Source of the DNA: Porticoccaceae bacterium
GTDB lineage: Bacteria > Pseudomonadota > Gammaproteobacteria > Pseudomonadales > Porticoccaceae
Assembly: GCA_012960115.1 (NCBI GenBank)
Contig: DUBX01000037.1
Coordinates: forward strand, 18,404 to 82,403
Reading direction: 5' to 3'
Length of the DNA: 64,000 nt
Below, piece after piece: positions 55,553 to 64,000 of this stretch; the first letter of the stretch is position 1; each line of letters opens with the position of its first letter. Below the pieces are notes generated by a model, which was not told where the DNA came from, did not search any database, and saw only the letters and a program-made list of their open reading frames with translations. The translations under genes and the position numbers were made by a program.

Positions 55553-56355
55553 ATAAACAGGTGACTCAAGGGGCTAATTTTAAAAATGCGTCAAAGCAAA
55601 GATTTTCTGATAGCTTTAGTGAGAAATTTTTACGACTGGTCATGGTCCTTGTTTTTGCTGCCGTTATTGTCGGTGGGGACCATATCTATAAACAAATTGA
55701 TACACCGTTAAGCCGAATTGTCGTTGGAGGAGAGTTTAAGCATCTCCAAAAAGAAGAGTTAGCTAACTTGGTCAATGGTCAGATAGATGGGGGATTTTTA
55801 AGCATGAATTTAAATCAATTACGCGAGCAACTGCAGGGCCACCCATGGGTTCACGAAGTCAGTATTAGGCGTGAATGGCCCTCTACCTTAAAAGTCGAGG
55901 TAGTTGAAGAGGTGCCTATTGCTCGTTTGGGTAAACAGGGTTTTCTTAATCGTTTAGGGGATCAGCTTGAGATTGCTGACAATAGTAATCTTAGGTCTTT
56001 ACCTGTCCTGCGCGCTGAATTTGGTAGCACACAAGACATGATTCAGCAGTATCAATTGTTGGCCGAGTTACTTATTCCTACCAGTCTTAAATTGACCGAG
56101 TTACAGCGAGATAGTGTCGGCGCTTGGCAAGCGGCTACCGACCCGGGTATTAGGTTGATATTGGGTCGTGATGAGATCGCTGAGAAAATACGAAGACTCG
56201 TTATAGTCTGGCAGTCGGGCTTGAGTTTACAGTCAGACAACATAGAAACCATCGATTTACGCTATCCAAATGGATTGGCAGTGTCTTGGAGAGAAAGTGT
56301 ACTGGCGGATAGCAAAGACCAAGTTTTATTAAAAAACGTCTCTAACTCAGCCTGA
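55549..56355 (+). CDS. ftsQ: Cell division protein FtsQ
   Basis: This 268-residue bitopic protein has a membrane segment at about 29-43 (LVMVLVFAAVIVGGDHIYK), a POTRA domain (GGGFLSMNLNQLREQLQGHPWVHEVSIRREWPSTLKVEVVEE in part) and a beta domain ending NGLAVSWRE. It recruits the FtsB-FtsL pair. It follows ddlB with a four-base overlap. Confidence 0.94.
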   Translation: MNKQVTQGANFKNASKQRFSDSFSEKFLRLVMVLVFAAVIVGGDHIYKQIDTPLSRIVVGGEFKHLQKEELANLVNGQIDGGFLSMNLNQLREQLQGHPWVHEVSIRREWPSTLKVEVVEEVPIARLGKQGFLNRLGDQLEIADNSNLRSLPVLRAEFGSTQDMIQQYQLLAELLIPTSLKLTELQRDSVGAWQAATDPGIRLILGRDEIAEKIRRLVIVWQSGLSLQSDNIETIDLRYPNGLAVSWRESVLADSKDQVLLKNVSNSA

Positions 56356-56379
56356 TGACAGGCTAAAAAGGGAAAAATT

Positions 56380-57615
56380 ATGAGTAGTTCAAATGAAGAA
56401 AACATGGTGGTCGCCTTAGATATAGGTACTTCTAAGGTGGTTGCAATTGTGAGCGCTGTAGGCCCGGGAGGCGAGTTAGAAATCGTTGGCACCGGAATGC
56501 ATGCATCGTCCGGGCTAAAAAAAGGTGTGGTGGTCAATATTGAGGCGACAGTTAACTCTATTCAGCGCGCGATTGAGGAGGCTGAGTTGATGGCGGGATG
56601 CTCAATCCATTCCGTTTACGCCGGAATAGCAGGCAGTCACATTCGTAGCCTAAATTCCCACGGTATTGTTGCGATCCGAGACCGCGAAGTTCAGCCCTTG
56701 GACCTAGAAAGAGTTATTGATGCCGCTCGAGCCGTAGCAATTCCAGCTGACCAAGAAATACTTCATGTGCTACCACAAGAATTTATTATCGATGATCAAG
56801 AAGGAGTCCGCGAGCCCATTGGTATGTCTGGCGTGCGTTTAGAGGCCAAAGTTCATCTGGTCACCTGCGCGGCTAACGCGGCTCAAAATATCAAAAAATG
56901 TATTCGTAGATGTGGTCTTGAGGTGGATGATCTTGCGCTTGAGCAATTGGCGTCAAGCTATGCGGTGTTGACCGAAGATGAGAAGCAACTAGGTGTTGCC
57001 TTGGTTGATATTGGTGGCGGAACCTCGGATATCGCTATTTTTACTGAGGGATCTATCAGGCACACGGGCGTTATACCCATTGCAGGTGATCAGGTGACCA
57101 ATGACATTGCTATGGCATTGCGAACTCCAACAGCCCATGCAGAAGATCTTAAAGTTAAATATGCCTGTGCTTTGGCCAAGTTGGCTCGTCCTGAAGAGAC
57201 GGTAAAGGTGCCAAGCGTAGGTGATCGTGAGTCTCGTGATATGTCTCGGCAATTACTAGCCGAAGTCGTCGAGCCGCGATATGACGAGCTATTTACTTTA
57301 GTGCAGGCGGAGATACGGCGAAGTGGGTTTGAAGAGCTTATCGCTGCTGGAATAGTACTTACCGGAGGCACATCAAAAATGGAAGGTGTCACTGAATTGG
57401 CGGAAGAGATTTTCCATATGCCAGTGAGGATAGGGGCGCCGACGAATGTAAGAGGACTTTCTGACATCGTTAATAACCCTATTTACTCAACAGGGGTTGG
57501 ATTGCTTCATTTTGGTGTTAAAGAGCAACGCAAATTAGGGAGTAGCGATCGAGCTAATACCGAAAGTGGAAGTATGTTTGAAAAGCTTAAAAGTTGGTTT
57601 CAAGGTGGAGTTTAA
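56380..57615 (+). CDS. ftsA: Cell division protein FtsA
   Basis: This 411-residue actin-like ATPase tethers FtsZ to the membrane. It has VVALDIGTSKVVAIV, the DIGGGTSDIAIF phosphate loop, VLTGGTSKMEGV and a C-terminal amphipathic helix MFEKLKSWFQGGV for membrane binding. Confidence 0.97.
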   Translation: MSSSNEENMVVALDIGTSKVVAIVSAVGPGGELEIVGTGMHASSGLKKGVVVNIEATVNSIQRAIEEAELMAGCSIHSVYAGIAGSHIRSLNSHGIVAIRDREVQPLDLERVIDAARAVAIPADQEILHVLPQEFIIDDQEGVREPIGMSGVRLEAKVHLVTCAANAAQNIKKCIRRCGLEVDDLALEQLASSYAVLTEDEKQLGVALVDIGGGTSDIAIFTEGSIRHTGVIPIAGDQVTNDIAMALRTPTAHAEDLKVKYACALAKLARPEETVKVPSVGDRESRDMSRQLLAEVVEPRYDELFTLVQAEIRRSGFEELIAAGIVLTGGTSKMEGVTELAEEIFHMPVRIGAPTNVRGLSDIVNNPIYSTGVGLLHFGVKEQRKLGSSDRANTESGSMFEKLKSWFQGGV

Positions 57616-57674
57616 GGGTCGCTAGTTTAGTGGTAAATGTTTGATAATTGTGAGGCGCAAATAAGGGGAACACT

Positions 57675-58847
57675 ATGTTTGAATTAGTAGACAGCATTCC
57701 AAAGAATGCAGAAATTAAAGTGATAGGCGTAGGTGGCGGTGGTTGTAACGCTGTTCGCCATATGATCGATAGCAATATCGATGGGGTGCATTTTATCTGT
57801 GCTAATACTGACGCACAGTCAATGCACAATCTAGACAATGCAACTGTTTTGCAGTTGGGTGGAGCTTTGACCAAAGGCTTAGGCGCCGGTGCCAATCCAG
57901 AAGTAGGCCGTCAAGCAGCCATGGAAGACAAAGAGCGTATTGCGCAGGTCTTAGAGGGCGCTGACATGGTCTTTATCACCGCTGGTATGGGTGGAGGCAC
58001 AGGTACTGGCGGCGCACCCGTCATTGCTGAAATTGCCAAGCACATGGGCATCTTAACCGTTGGTGTCGTTACCAGGCCCTTTGGTTTCGAAGGTCGCAAG
58101 CGCATGGCTATCGCTGATGAGGGTATCGCTCAGATGAAAGAGAGCGTGGACTCTTTGATTATTGTGCCCAATGAAAAACTGTTGCAGGTATTGGGTAAAG
58201 ATATGACCGTACTTAGCGCCTTCAAGCAAGCCAATGACGTGCTTTTCGGAGCGGTTCAGGGTATTACTGATCTAATTCTCCTTGACGGTTTGATTAACGT
58301 CGACTTTGCTGACGTTCGCACTGTCATGTCTGAAATGGGCATGGCGATGATGGGTACTGGTGAAGCCAGTGGTACTGATCGTGCAATAATTGCTGCGGAG
58401 AATGCTATTCGTTGTCCACTGTTGGAGGATATCAATCTTCAGGGTGCTAAAGGTATCTTGGTTAACATCACTAGTGGTTTTGACCTTACCTTGGGTGAGT
58501 TTGAAGATGTGGGTAATACGGTCCGTGAGTTTGCAGATGAAGACGCTACGATCATTGTTGGTAGTGTGTTTGATGCAGAGCTAAATGATCAGTTGCGAGT
58601 TACCGTTGTCGCTACGGGCTTACGTACCCCTAGTGCCAAAATAGGTCCTCGTGGAGTGGTTATTGATAATCAACCACCCCGTAAAATGGGTGGAGATATA
58701 GACTATGGACGACTCGATCAGCCAACCAGCTTGCGTCGAGGTTCATCCTTAGGAGCGGGAGCAACCGCTCGTAAAGTACAGGCTCAAGATGATCCAGAAT
58801 TAGATTATCTTGATGTGCCTGCTTTCTTAAGAAAGCAAGCAGACTAG
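57675..58847 (+). CDS. ftsZ: Cell division GTPase FtsZ
   Basis: This 390-residue tubulin homologue forms the Z ring. The GTP-binding loop [19 protein letters not shown] and the T7 loop [15 protein letters not shown] are intact. The C-terminal peptide [15 protein letters not shown], which binds FtsA and ZipA, is present after a variable linker. Confidence 0.98.
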   Translation: MFELVDSIPKNAEIKVIGVGGGGCNAVRHMIDSNIDGVHFICANTDAQSMHNLDNATVLQLGGALTKGLGAGANPEVGRQAAMEDKERIAQVLEGADMVFITAGMGGGTGTGGAPVIAEIAKHMGILTVGVVTRPFGFEGRKRMAIADEGIAQMKESVDSLIIVPNEKLLQVLGKDMTVLSAFKQANDVLFGAVQGITDLILLDGLINVDFADVRTVMSEMGMAMMGTGEASGTDRAIIAAENAIRCPLLEDINLQGAKGILVNITSGFDLTLGEFEDVGNTVREFADEDATIIVGSVFDAELNDQLRVTVVATGLRTPSAKIGPRGVVIDNQPPRKMGGDIDYGRLDQPTSLRRGSSLGAGATARKVQAQDDPELDYLDVPAFLRKQAD

Positions 58848-58857
58848 CCTACCCAAA

Positions 58858-58908
58858 GGCCCCTTAGCACCACGCCTTAGATTTCAAAAATCTTGGTGAT
58901 GAGGGGCT
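58858..58908. other. Nested hairpin between ftsZ and lpxC
   Basis: CCCCT (58860-58864) pairs with AGGGG (58902-58906), CACCA with TGGTG, and AGATTT with AAATCT around a short loop, giving a layered structure across most of the gap. No T tract follows on the plus strand. It may protect or process the transcript, or reduce readthrough into lpxC. Confidence 0.6.
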
Positions 58909-58946
58909 TGTCTGGTACCATTGCCGATCGGCTATTTGGGACAGAC

Positions 58947-59852
58947 ATGATCAAACAACGCTCAATTAAAAATACCATCAGCGCAACCGGTGTGGGGCTC
59001 CATACTGGAGAAAAGGTATATTTAACCTTACACCCAGCGGAACCAGACTCAGGCATCGTTTTTCGGCGCACTGATCTCGATCCAATGGTGAGCATAGCTG
59101 CACGCCCTGAAAATGTAGGTGATACAGCGTTATCGACAACGCTGGTTAGTGGTGATGTCCGTGTATCGACCATTGAACATTTAATGTCAGCTCTGGCTGG
59201 AATGGGTATAGATAATCTATTGGTGGATGTTTCTGCTCCAGAGATTCCTATTATGGATGGCAGTGCCAGTCCCTTTGTGTTTTTAGTACAGTCTGCGGGT
59301 ATTATTGAGCAAGACGTGGCAAAACAATTTATTCTTATCAAAAAACCGATCACGGTGCAGTTAGACGATAAGACCGCCACACTTAAACCTTTCAACGGTT
59401 TTAAAATAAGCTTTTCTATCGATTTCGATCATCCTGTCTTGAAAAAACAAACCTTGAACGCGAGTATAGATTTTTCAAGTACGAGTTTTGTTAAGGAAGT
59501 TAGCAGAGCTCGAACGTTTGGATTTATGCATGAGGTTGAATATCTTCGATCAATAGGACTAGCGCGCGGAGGAAGTTTAGATAACGCGATCTTGGTGGAC
59601 GACGATAAAATTGTAAATAATGGCGGTCTTCGCTATAGAGATGAATTTGTGAAACATAAGATTCTTGATGCCATTGGCGACCTCTATGTTCTAGGAAAAA
59701 GCCTTATTGGTGAGTATGATGCGCATAAGTCTGGGCACAGCTTAAACAATGTCTCCTTAAGAGCATTGATGGCTGATAAAGATGCGTGGGAAGTGGTAAC
59801 CTTTGTTAATAATCCCGAAGAGGTTCCCATTTCATACAGTCATCCCAATTGA
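58947..59852 (+). CDS. lpxC: UDP-3-O-acyl-GlcNAc deacetylase
   Basis: This 301-residue zinc enzyme carries out the committed step of lipid A synthesis. It has [17 protein letters not shown] and [23 protein letters not shown] and the catalytic His of [12 protein letters not shown] at 58947 gives [21 protein letters not shown] as in relatives; the frame opens 18 codons earlier. Confidence 0.97.
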   Translation: MIKQRSIKNTISATGVGLHTGEKVYLTLHPAEPDSGIVFRRTDLDPMVSIAARPENVGDTALSTTLVSGDVRVSTIEHLMSALAGMGIDNLLVDVSAPEIPIMDGSASPFVFLVQSAGIIEQDVAKQFILIKKPITVQLDDKTATLKPFNGFKISFSIDFDHPVLKKQTLNASIDFSSTSFVKEVSRARTFGFMHEVEYLRSIGLARGGSLDNAILVDDDKIVNNGGLRYRDEFVKHKILDAIGDLYVLGKSLIGEYDAHKSGHSLNNVSLRALMADKDAWEVVTFVNNPEEVPISYSHPN

Positions 59853-59897
59853 GTATGGTTTAATTCAAACATTTAAAGGTGCAGGTACCACTCTTCA

Positions 59898-60839
59898 ATG
59901 AAGATTATCCTAATAAGTAATAAAATCGATGAGGTCAGGACGCTTAGCCTCAATAGTTGGGCTAAATGTGCTTTGTCTGTTCTGTTGCTTGGGATTCCTG
60001 TGACTGCTGGCACTATGCTAGGCATTAAAATCGCCGATGGGCGTTGGGAATTATTGTTTGACAACAGTATCGCGCAGATGCAAAACGAGATCGTATTACA
60101 ACGAGAAGATGTGGATGCCGGTCGGCAACAGTTAGATAACTCGCTCTCTGGAATGACGTTCAAATTGGCGAAAATGCGCTCACGTTTGGTACGGCTTGAC
60201 GCTCTGGGCGAACAATTAACCCAAATTGCTAGCCTTGAAGGTGGTGAATTTGATTTTTCTTCTACACCTGGTCTGGGCGGCCCAATCCAAGCTCCTCTTA
60301 TCGAGATCGCTAATCAAATCGAAATTGAAGAAAAAGTATCAACGATGTTTGCCAAACTTGATGACTCAATCAGTAGCAGAGAATCACAGTTGCAGATATT
60401 GCAGTCGATGTTGTCAGATAAGAAACTAAAAAGTGAAAGAATGGTTGCTGGACGGCCCATTAAGAAAGGCTGGCTGTCCTCTGAATATGGTATGCGAATT
60501 GATCCGTTTCATGGTAAGCAGCAGTGGCATGCTGGCATCGACTTCGCTGGCAGAGATGGTGATGACGTCATTGCCGTCGCTTCCGGGATCGTTACCTGGT
60601 CGGGCGATCGTAACGGCTATGGTAAAATGGTAGAAATTAGCCATAGTGATGGCTACATCACACGATATGCCCATAATCAGGAAAATGTTGCTAATTTAGG
60701 TGCTATTGTTCAGAAGGGCGACGTGGTTGCCCAAATGGGTAGTTCCGGCAGGTCAACTGGCCCTCACGTCCATTTTGAAGTGTTCAAAAATGGCCGCACT
60801 GTCGACCCTGCATCCTATATTCATCGCACTTACCGCTAA
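59898..60839 (+). CDS. M23-family peptidoglycan endopeptidase
   Basis: The 313-residue protein has one N-terminal membrane segment (ALSVLLLGIPVTAGTMLGI), a coiled-coil-like middle (about 50-175) and a C-terminal LytM/M23 domain with HAGIDFAG, HSDGYITRYAHN and HVHFEVF, so the zinc ligands are complete. It probably cleaves peptide crosslinks in the periplasm. It lies between lpxC and secA, the place of secM in enterobacteria. Confidence 0.9.
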   Translation: MKIILISNKIDEVRTLSLNSWAKCALSVLLLGIPVTAGTMLGIKIADGRWELLFDNSIAQMQNEIVLQREDVDAGRQQLDNSLSGMTFKLAKMRSRLVRLDALGEQLTQIASLEGGEFDFSSTPGLGGPIQAPLIEIANQIEIEEKVSTMFAKLDDSISSRESQLQILQSMLSDKKLKSERMVAGRPIKKGWLSSEYGMRIDPFHGKQQWHAGIDFAGRDGDDVIAVASGIVTWSGDRNGYGKMVEISHSDGYITRYAHNQENVANLGAIVQKGDVVAQMGSSGRSTGPHVHFEVFKNGRTVDPASYIHRTYR

Positions 60840-60918
60840 TCCCTCTATACGCCCCTCATTACGATGAAGATAACTTAATCTTTGTGTTTTTACGCTATTA
60901 ATTAATGGAATAAACGGT

Positions 60919-63729
60919 ATGTTTGGTAAGCTGATAAAAAAAGTATTTGGTACCAGTAACGATAGAGATTTACGCCAAATGCGTAAAGTTGTGTCGAAAA
61001 TTAATGCTTTAGAAGATTATCTAAAAACCCTAAACGATGCCGATTTAAGGGCTCAGACAACGGTATTGAGAGATAGACTTGCCGGTGGTGAAACTCTCGA
61101 CGAGCTATTGCCTGATGCGTTTGCTGTGGTCCGTGAGACAGCCACTCGTGTTATGGGCATGCGCCACTTTGATGTCCAAATGATCGGAGGCATCACACTT
61201 CATGAAGGAAAGATTGCTGAGATGCGCACCGGTGAGGGTAAGACCCTCGTGGCGACCTTGGTGGCTTATCTTAATGCCTTGTCAGGCAAAGGTGTCCACG
61301 TGATTACCGTCAACGATTACCTCGCCCGTCGCGATGCTCAATGGATGGCTCCGCTTTATCAAGGGTTGGGCATGTCCCTTGGTGTCATTCAGTCATATCA
61401 GGGCCCTGATGCAGCTAGTTCTTTCTATCTTGGCGAAGATGATGATGACGGAGAGCTTCAGCCTAGTGAGCGGCGGCAGTCCTATGCAGCTGACATCACC
61501 TACGGTACGAACAACGAGTTCGGCTTTGATTACCTTCGTGACAATATGGCGTTAAGGTTGGATGATAAATCTCAGCGCGGACTCTCTTTTGCCATTATCG
61601 ATGAAGTTGACTCAATTCTTATTGATGAAGCACGAACACCTTTAGTGATATCTGGCGCTGCTCAAGATAGTTCAGAGTTATACAAGACCATGAATTCGCT
61701 GACTGCTCAGCTTACCGCGGTAGCAGAAGACGACGTAATGGCAGAGCCAGTGCCTGTTGATGAAAATGCCGAGGTTATCGGAGACTTTATCATTGATGAA
61801 AAAACCCGAGGTATTGAACTCACCGAAGATGGGCACCAGAAGATTGAAGAAATTCTAATTAAAGACGGTCTGTTAGAGCAAGATCAGAGCCTGTATCAAG
61901 CCACTAATCTTGGCTTGTTGCATCATGTGAATTCAGCTTTGCGTGCCAAGCACTTATTTAGCCGAGACGTAGAATATATTATTCAGGATGGCCAAGCGGT
62001 GTTAATTGACGAGCACACCGGTCGTACCATGCCTGGCAGGCGTCTGTCAGAGGGCCTACACCAAGCGATCGAGGCTAAAGAGAACCTAGCCATCCAGCAA
62101 GAGAGCCAAACCCTTGCCTCTACGACCTTTCAAAACTATTTTAGGCTATACCAAAAGTTATCGGGTATGACCGGTACAGCAGATACCGAAGCCTATGAAT
62201 TTGATCAAATCTACGGATTGCGGGTCATGGTTATTCCGACCAATGTAGAGGTGAAGCGAGATGATCTCAATGATCTTGTTTTCCTTAGCCAAGAAGAAAA
62301 ATATGAAGCAGTCATTGAGGATGTTAAAGAAATTGTAGCGAAAGGTGCTCCCGTACTGGTTGGAACAGCCTCCGTAGAGGCCTCTGAACTATTGTCTGGT
62401 TTCCTCAAAAAAGCCAAGATAAAGCACAGCGTACTTAATGCGAAGCAACACGAATTAGAAGCCAATATTATTATTAGTGCTGGCCGCCCTGGTGCAGTCA
62501 CTATTGCTACGAATATGGCCGGTCGTGGAACAGATATTGTCCTAGGTGGTAATCTTGATGCTGAATTAAAGCAACTTCGTAAAACCAAAGGGTGTAACGA
62601 GGATAAAATTGCCGCGACCAAGGCCGACTGGACGGAGCGTCATGCGACGGTCATTGAAGCGGGTGGTTTGCACATTGTTGCTACTGAGCGTCATGAGTCC
62701 CGTCGCATCGATAATCAATTAAGAGGTCGTTCGGGTCGACAAGGAGATCCGGGCGTGTCACGTTTTTATTTGTCGCTTGAAGACCCTTTAATGCGATTGT
62801 TTGCATCTGATACAGTCAGGAACATGATGCGTCGTATGGGCATGGAGCGCGGAGAGGCGATTGAGCATCGCATGGTAACCAACGCTATTATTAAAGCGCA
62901 GCGAAAAGTTGAGGGGCGAAACTTCGACATTCGTAAGCATTTACTTGAGTTTGACGATGTGGCCAATGATCAACGCCAAGTTATCTATCAGCAACGTAAT
63001 GATCTGCTCGAAGACGATGACATCTCTGACATCATTACTAACGTTCGCGTCGATGTGACGGACCAGTGTATTAGTAATTATGTGCCACCTATGAGCCTTG
63101 AAGAGCAGTGGGATGTCCCAGGTCTTGAGAAAGTACTGGCGACTGAGTTTGGTATCCAGTTACCGGTTCAACAATGGCTCGATGAGGATAGTCGGCTTGA
63201 CGAAGTAGAGTTACGCAGCAAGATTTTGAGTCAACTCCAAGAGGCTTATGTGGCACGTTATGCGCACGTTGGTGATCAGATGCGCGAAGTTGAACGGCAG
63301 ATCATGCTGCAAGTTTTGGACAATCTTTGGAAAGAACACCTAGCCAGTATGGATCAGCTGCGCCAAGGCATTGGCCTACGAGCCTACGCTCAAAAGAATC
63401 CAAAACAGGAATATAAACGAGAGTCGTTTGACCTGTTTGGTAGATTACTCGAGAGCATAAAATATGACACCATCCGTTATCTCTGTCATATCGAGGTGGC
63501 CTCACAGGACGATATGGATCGTCTTGAGCAGCAAAGACGTAAAGAGCAGCAGAACCGTGAATATCAGCATGCCCAGACGTCAGGGTTAACAGAACAAGCA
63601 GGCGATGCTGAGGCACCACAAGCACAAGCACGACAGCCGATCATGCGTGAGGGCCCCAAGGTTGGTCGTAATGATCCTTGCCATTGTGGTTCAGGGAAAA
63701 AGTACAAGCAATGTCATGGTAAAATATAG
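60919..63729 (+). CDS. secA: Protein translocase ATPase SecA
   Basis: This 936-residue motor drives protein export through SecYEG. It has MRTGEGKT Walker [48 protein letters not shown] and the C-terminal zinc motif [15 protein letters not shown], so the SecB-binding end is present. A small acidic insert ([14 protein letters not shown]) sits at about residues 174-187. Confidence 0.98.
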   Translation: MFGKLIKKVFGTSNDRDLRQMRKVVSKINALEDYLKTLNDADLRAQTTVLRDRLAGGETLDELLPDAFAVVRETATRVMGMRHFDVQMIGGITLHEGKIAEMRTGEGKTLVATLVAYLNALSGKGVHVITVNDYLARRDAQWMAPLYQGLGMSLGVIQSYQGPDAASSFYLGEDDDDGELQPSERRQSYAADITYGTNNEFGFDYLRDNMALRLDDKSQRGLSFAIIDEVDSILIDEARTPLVISGAAQDSSELYKTMNSLTAQLTAVAEDDVMAEPVPVDENAEVIGDFIIDEKTRGIELTEDGHQKIEEILIKDGLLEQDQSLYQATNLGLLHHVNSALRAKHLFSRDVEYIIQDGQAVLIDEHTGRTMPGRRLSEGLHQAIEAKENLAIQQESQTLASTTFQNYFRLYQKLSGMTGTADTEAYEFDQIYGLRVMVIPTNVEVKRDDLNDLVFLSQEEKYEAVIEDVKEIVAKGAPVLVGTASVEASELLSGFLKKAKIKHSVLNAKQHELEANIIISAGRPGAVTIATNMAGRGTDIVLGGNLDAELKQLRKTKGCNEDKIAATKADWTERHATVIEAGGLHIVATERHESRRIDNQLRGRSGRQGDPGVSRFYLSLEDPLMRLFASDTVRNMMRRMGMERGEAIEHRMVTNAIIKAQRKVEGRNFDIRKHLLEFDDVANDQRQVIYQQRNDLLEDDDISDIITNVRVDVTDQCISNYVPPMSLEEQWDVPGLEKVLATEFGIQLPVQQWLDEDSRLDEVELRSKILSQLQEAYVARYAHVGDQMREVERQIMLQVLDNLWKEHLASMDQLRQGIGLRAYAQKNPKQEYKRESFDLFGRLLESIKYDTIRYLCHIEVASQDDMDRLEQQRRKEQQNREYQHAQTSGLTEQAGDAEAPQAQARQPIMREGPKVGRNDPCHCGSGKKYKQCHGKI

Positions 63730-63753
63730 GCAGAGCAAAAAAGGGTATTTCTA

Positions 63754-64000
63754 TGGCCACTGGCGACGCAGTATTTCCGGTTATGTATCCAGTTACTGGA
63801 TTCAAATTAGGCACCACCAGTTCCGGGATAAAAACACCGGGCCGAAGCGACTTAGTGGTTATGGAAATCGCCGAAGGTAGTTCTGTTGCCGCTCTTTTCA
63901 CTAAAAATGCATTTTGTGCTGCGCCAGTGATTGTTTGCAAAGAACATTTGGTTCGGTGCGCTCCTCGCTATCTGTTAATTAATACCGGCAATGCCAATGC
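63754..64000 (+). CDS. argJ: Bifunctional glutamate N-acetyltransferase/ornithine acetyltransferase, 5' part
   Basis: The frame is open to the window edge. Its 82 residues start MATGDAVFPVMYPVTGFKLG and include GRSDLVVMEIAEGSSVAALFTKNAFCAAPV and LLINTGNANA, the conserved N-terminal part of ArgJ (arginine synthesis). The active-site Thr lies beyond the window. AAAGGG upstream serves as the ribosome binding site. Confidence 0.92.

Overview
The window reads as the chromosome of a gammaproteobacterium, most likely a marine heterotroph of moderate GC. The support is a complete dcw (division and cell wall) cluster in gammaproteobacterial order running into lpxC, an M23 peptidase, secA and argJ; guaB-guaA, purL, mltF, tadA and epmB of gammaproteobacterial type; a class A RNase P RNA; and several TonB receptors, a sulfatase and an Fbp-type iron importer. 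No tRNA, rRNA, CRISPR array, insertion sequence, transposase or integrase was seen. The exact genus cannot be read from the sequence.

Layout. 1-4000: end of a PpiC-type chaperone gene (minus strand), then guaB, an intrinsic terminator, and guaA. 3970-7402: an accessory array at the 3' end of guaA. Four direct copies of an 18-bp core that encodes the last codons of guaA (T-I-E-W-E-stop) punctuate AT-rich units. The units carry a lipoprotein serine hydrolase, a membrane protein with an XRE regulator, and a truncated DUF1272 start with a secreted phosphatase-like protein. Units also share tandem GTTACAAAG elements and AAACCC/GGGTTT dyads near their ends. This is the most unusual feature of the window and looks like serial insertion of small cassettes without a resident integrase. 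7400-12900: a DUF1295 protein, an SDR / HxlR / MDR oxidoreductase / DUF2306 set, a thiolase gene remnant, a McbG-like pentapeptide protein and a small Cys-rich protein. 12900-33500: an envelope and transport region (DUF305-LVIVD protein, sulfatase, frameshifted tRNA-binding protein, ZnuD-like receptor, gamma-glutamyltransferase, hydroxy-acid oxidase, FbpABC iron importer, a four-gene metal operon ending in its own CsoR-like regulator, and a large TonB receptor). 33700-41600: epmB/tadA, mltF, purL, a DUF5062 gene and rnpB. 41943-59852: mraZ-rsmH-ftsL-ftsI-murE-murF-mraY-murD-ftsW-murG-murC-ddl-ftsQ-ftsA-ftsZ-lpxC. Then come an M23 peptidase, secA and the start of argJ.

How the genes work together. 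guaB-guaA and purL supply purines. The dcw genes form a tightly overlapped transcription unit that makes the peptidoglycan precursor from UDP-MurNAc-L-Ala-D-Glu to lipid II and assembles the divisome. The iron operon has a Fur-like site, and the metal operon a CsoR-like operator, so both are probably metal regulated. The guaA array, the thiolase, DUF1272 and tRNA-binding remnants, and the short tandem repeats at 644-694, 17595-17612 and 33532-33555 show where this genome has been changing recently.
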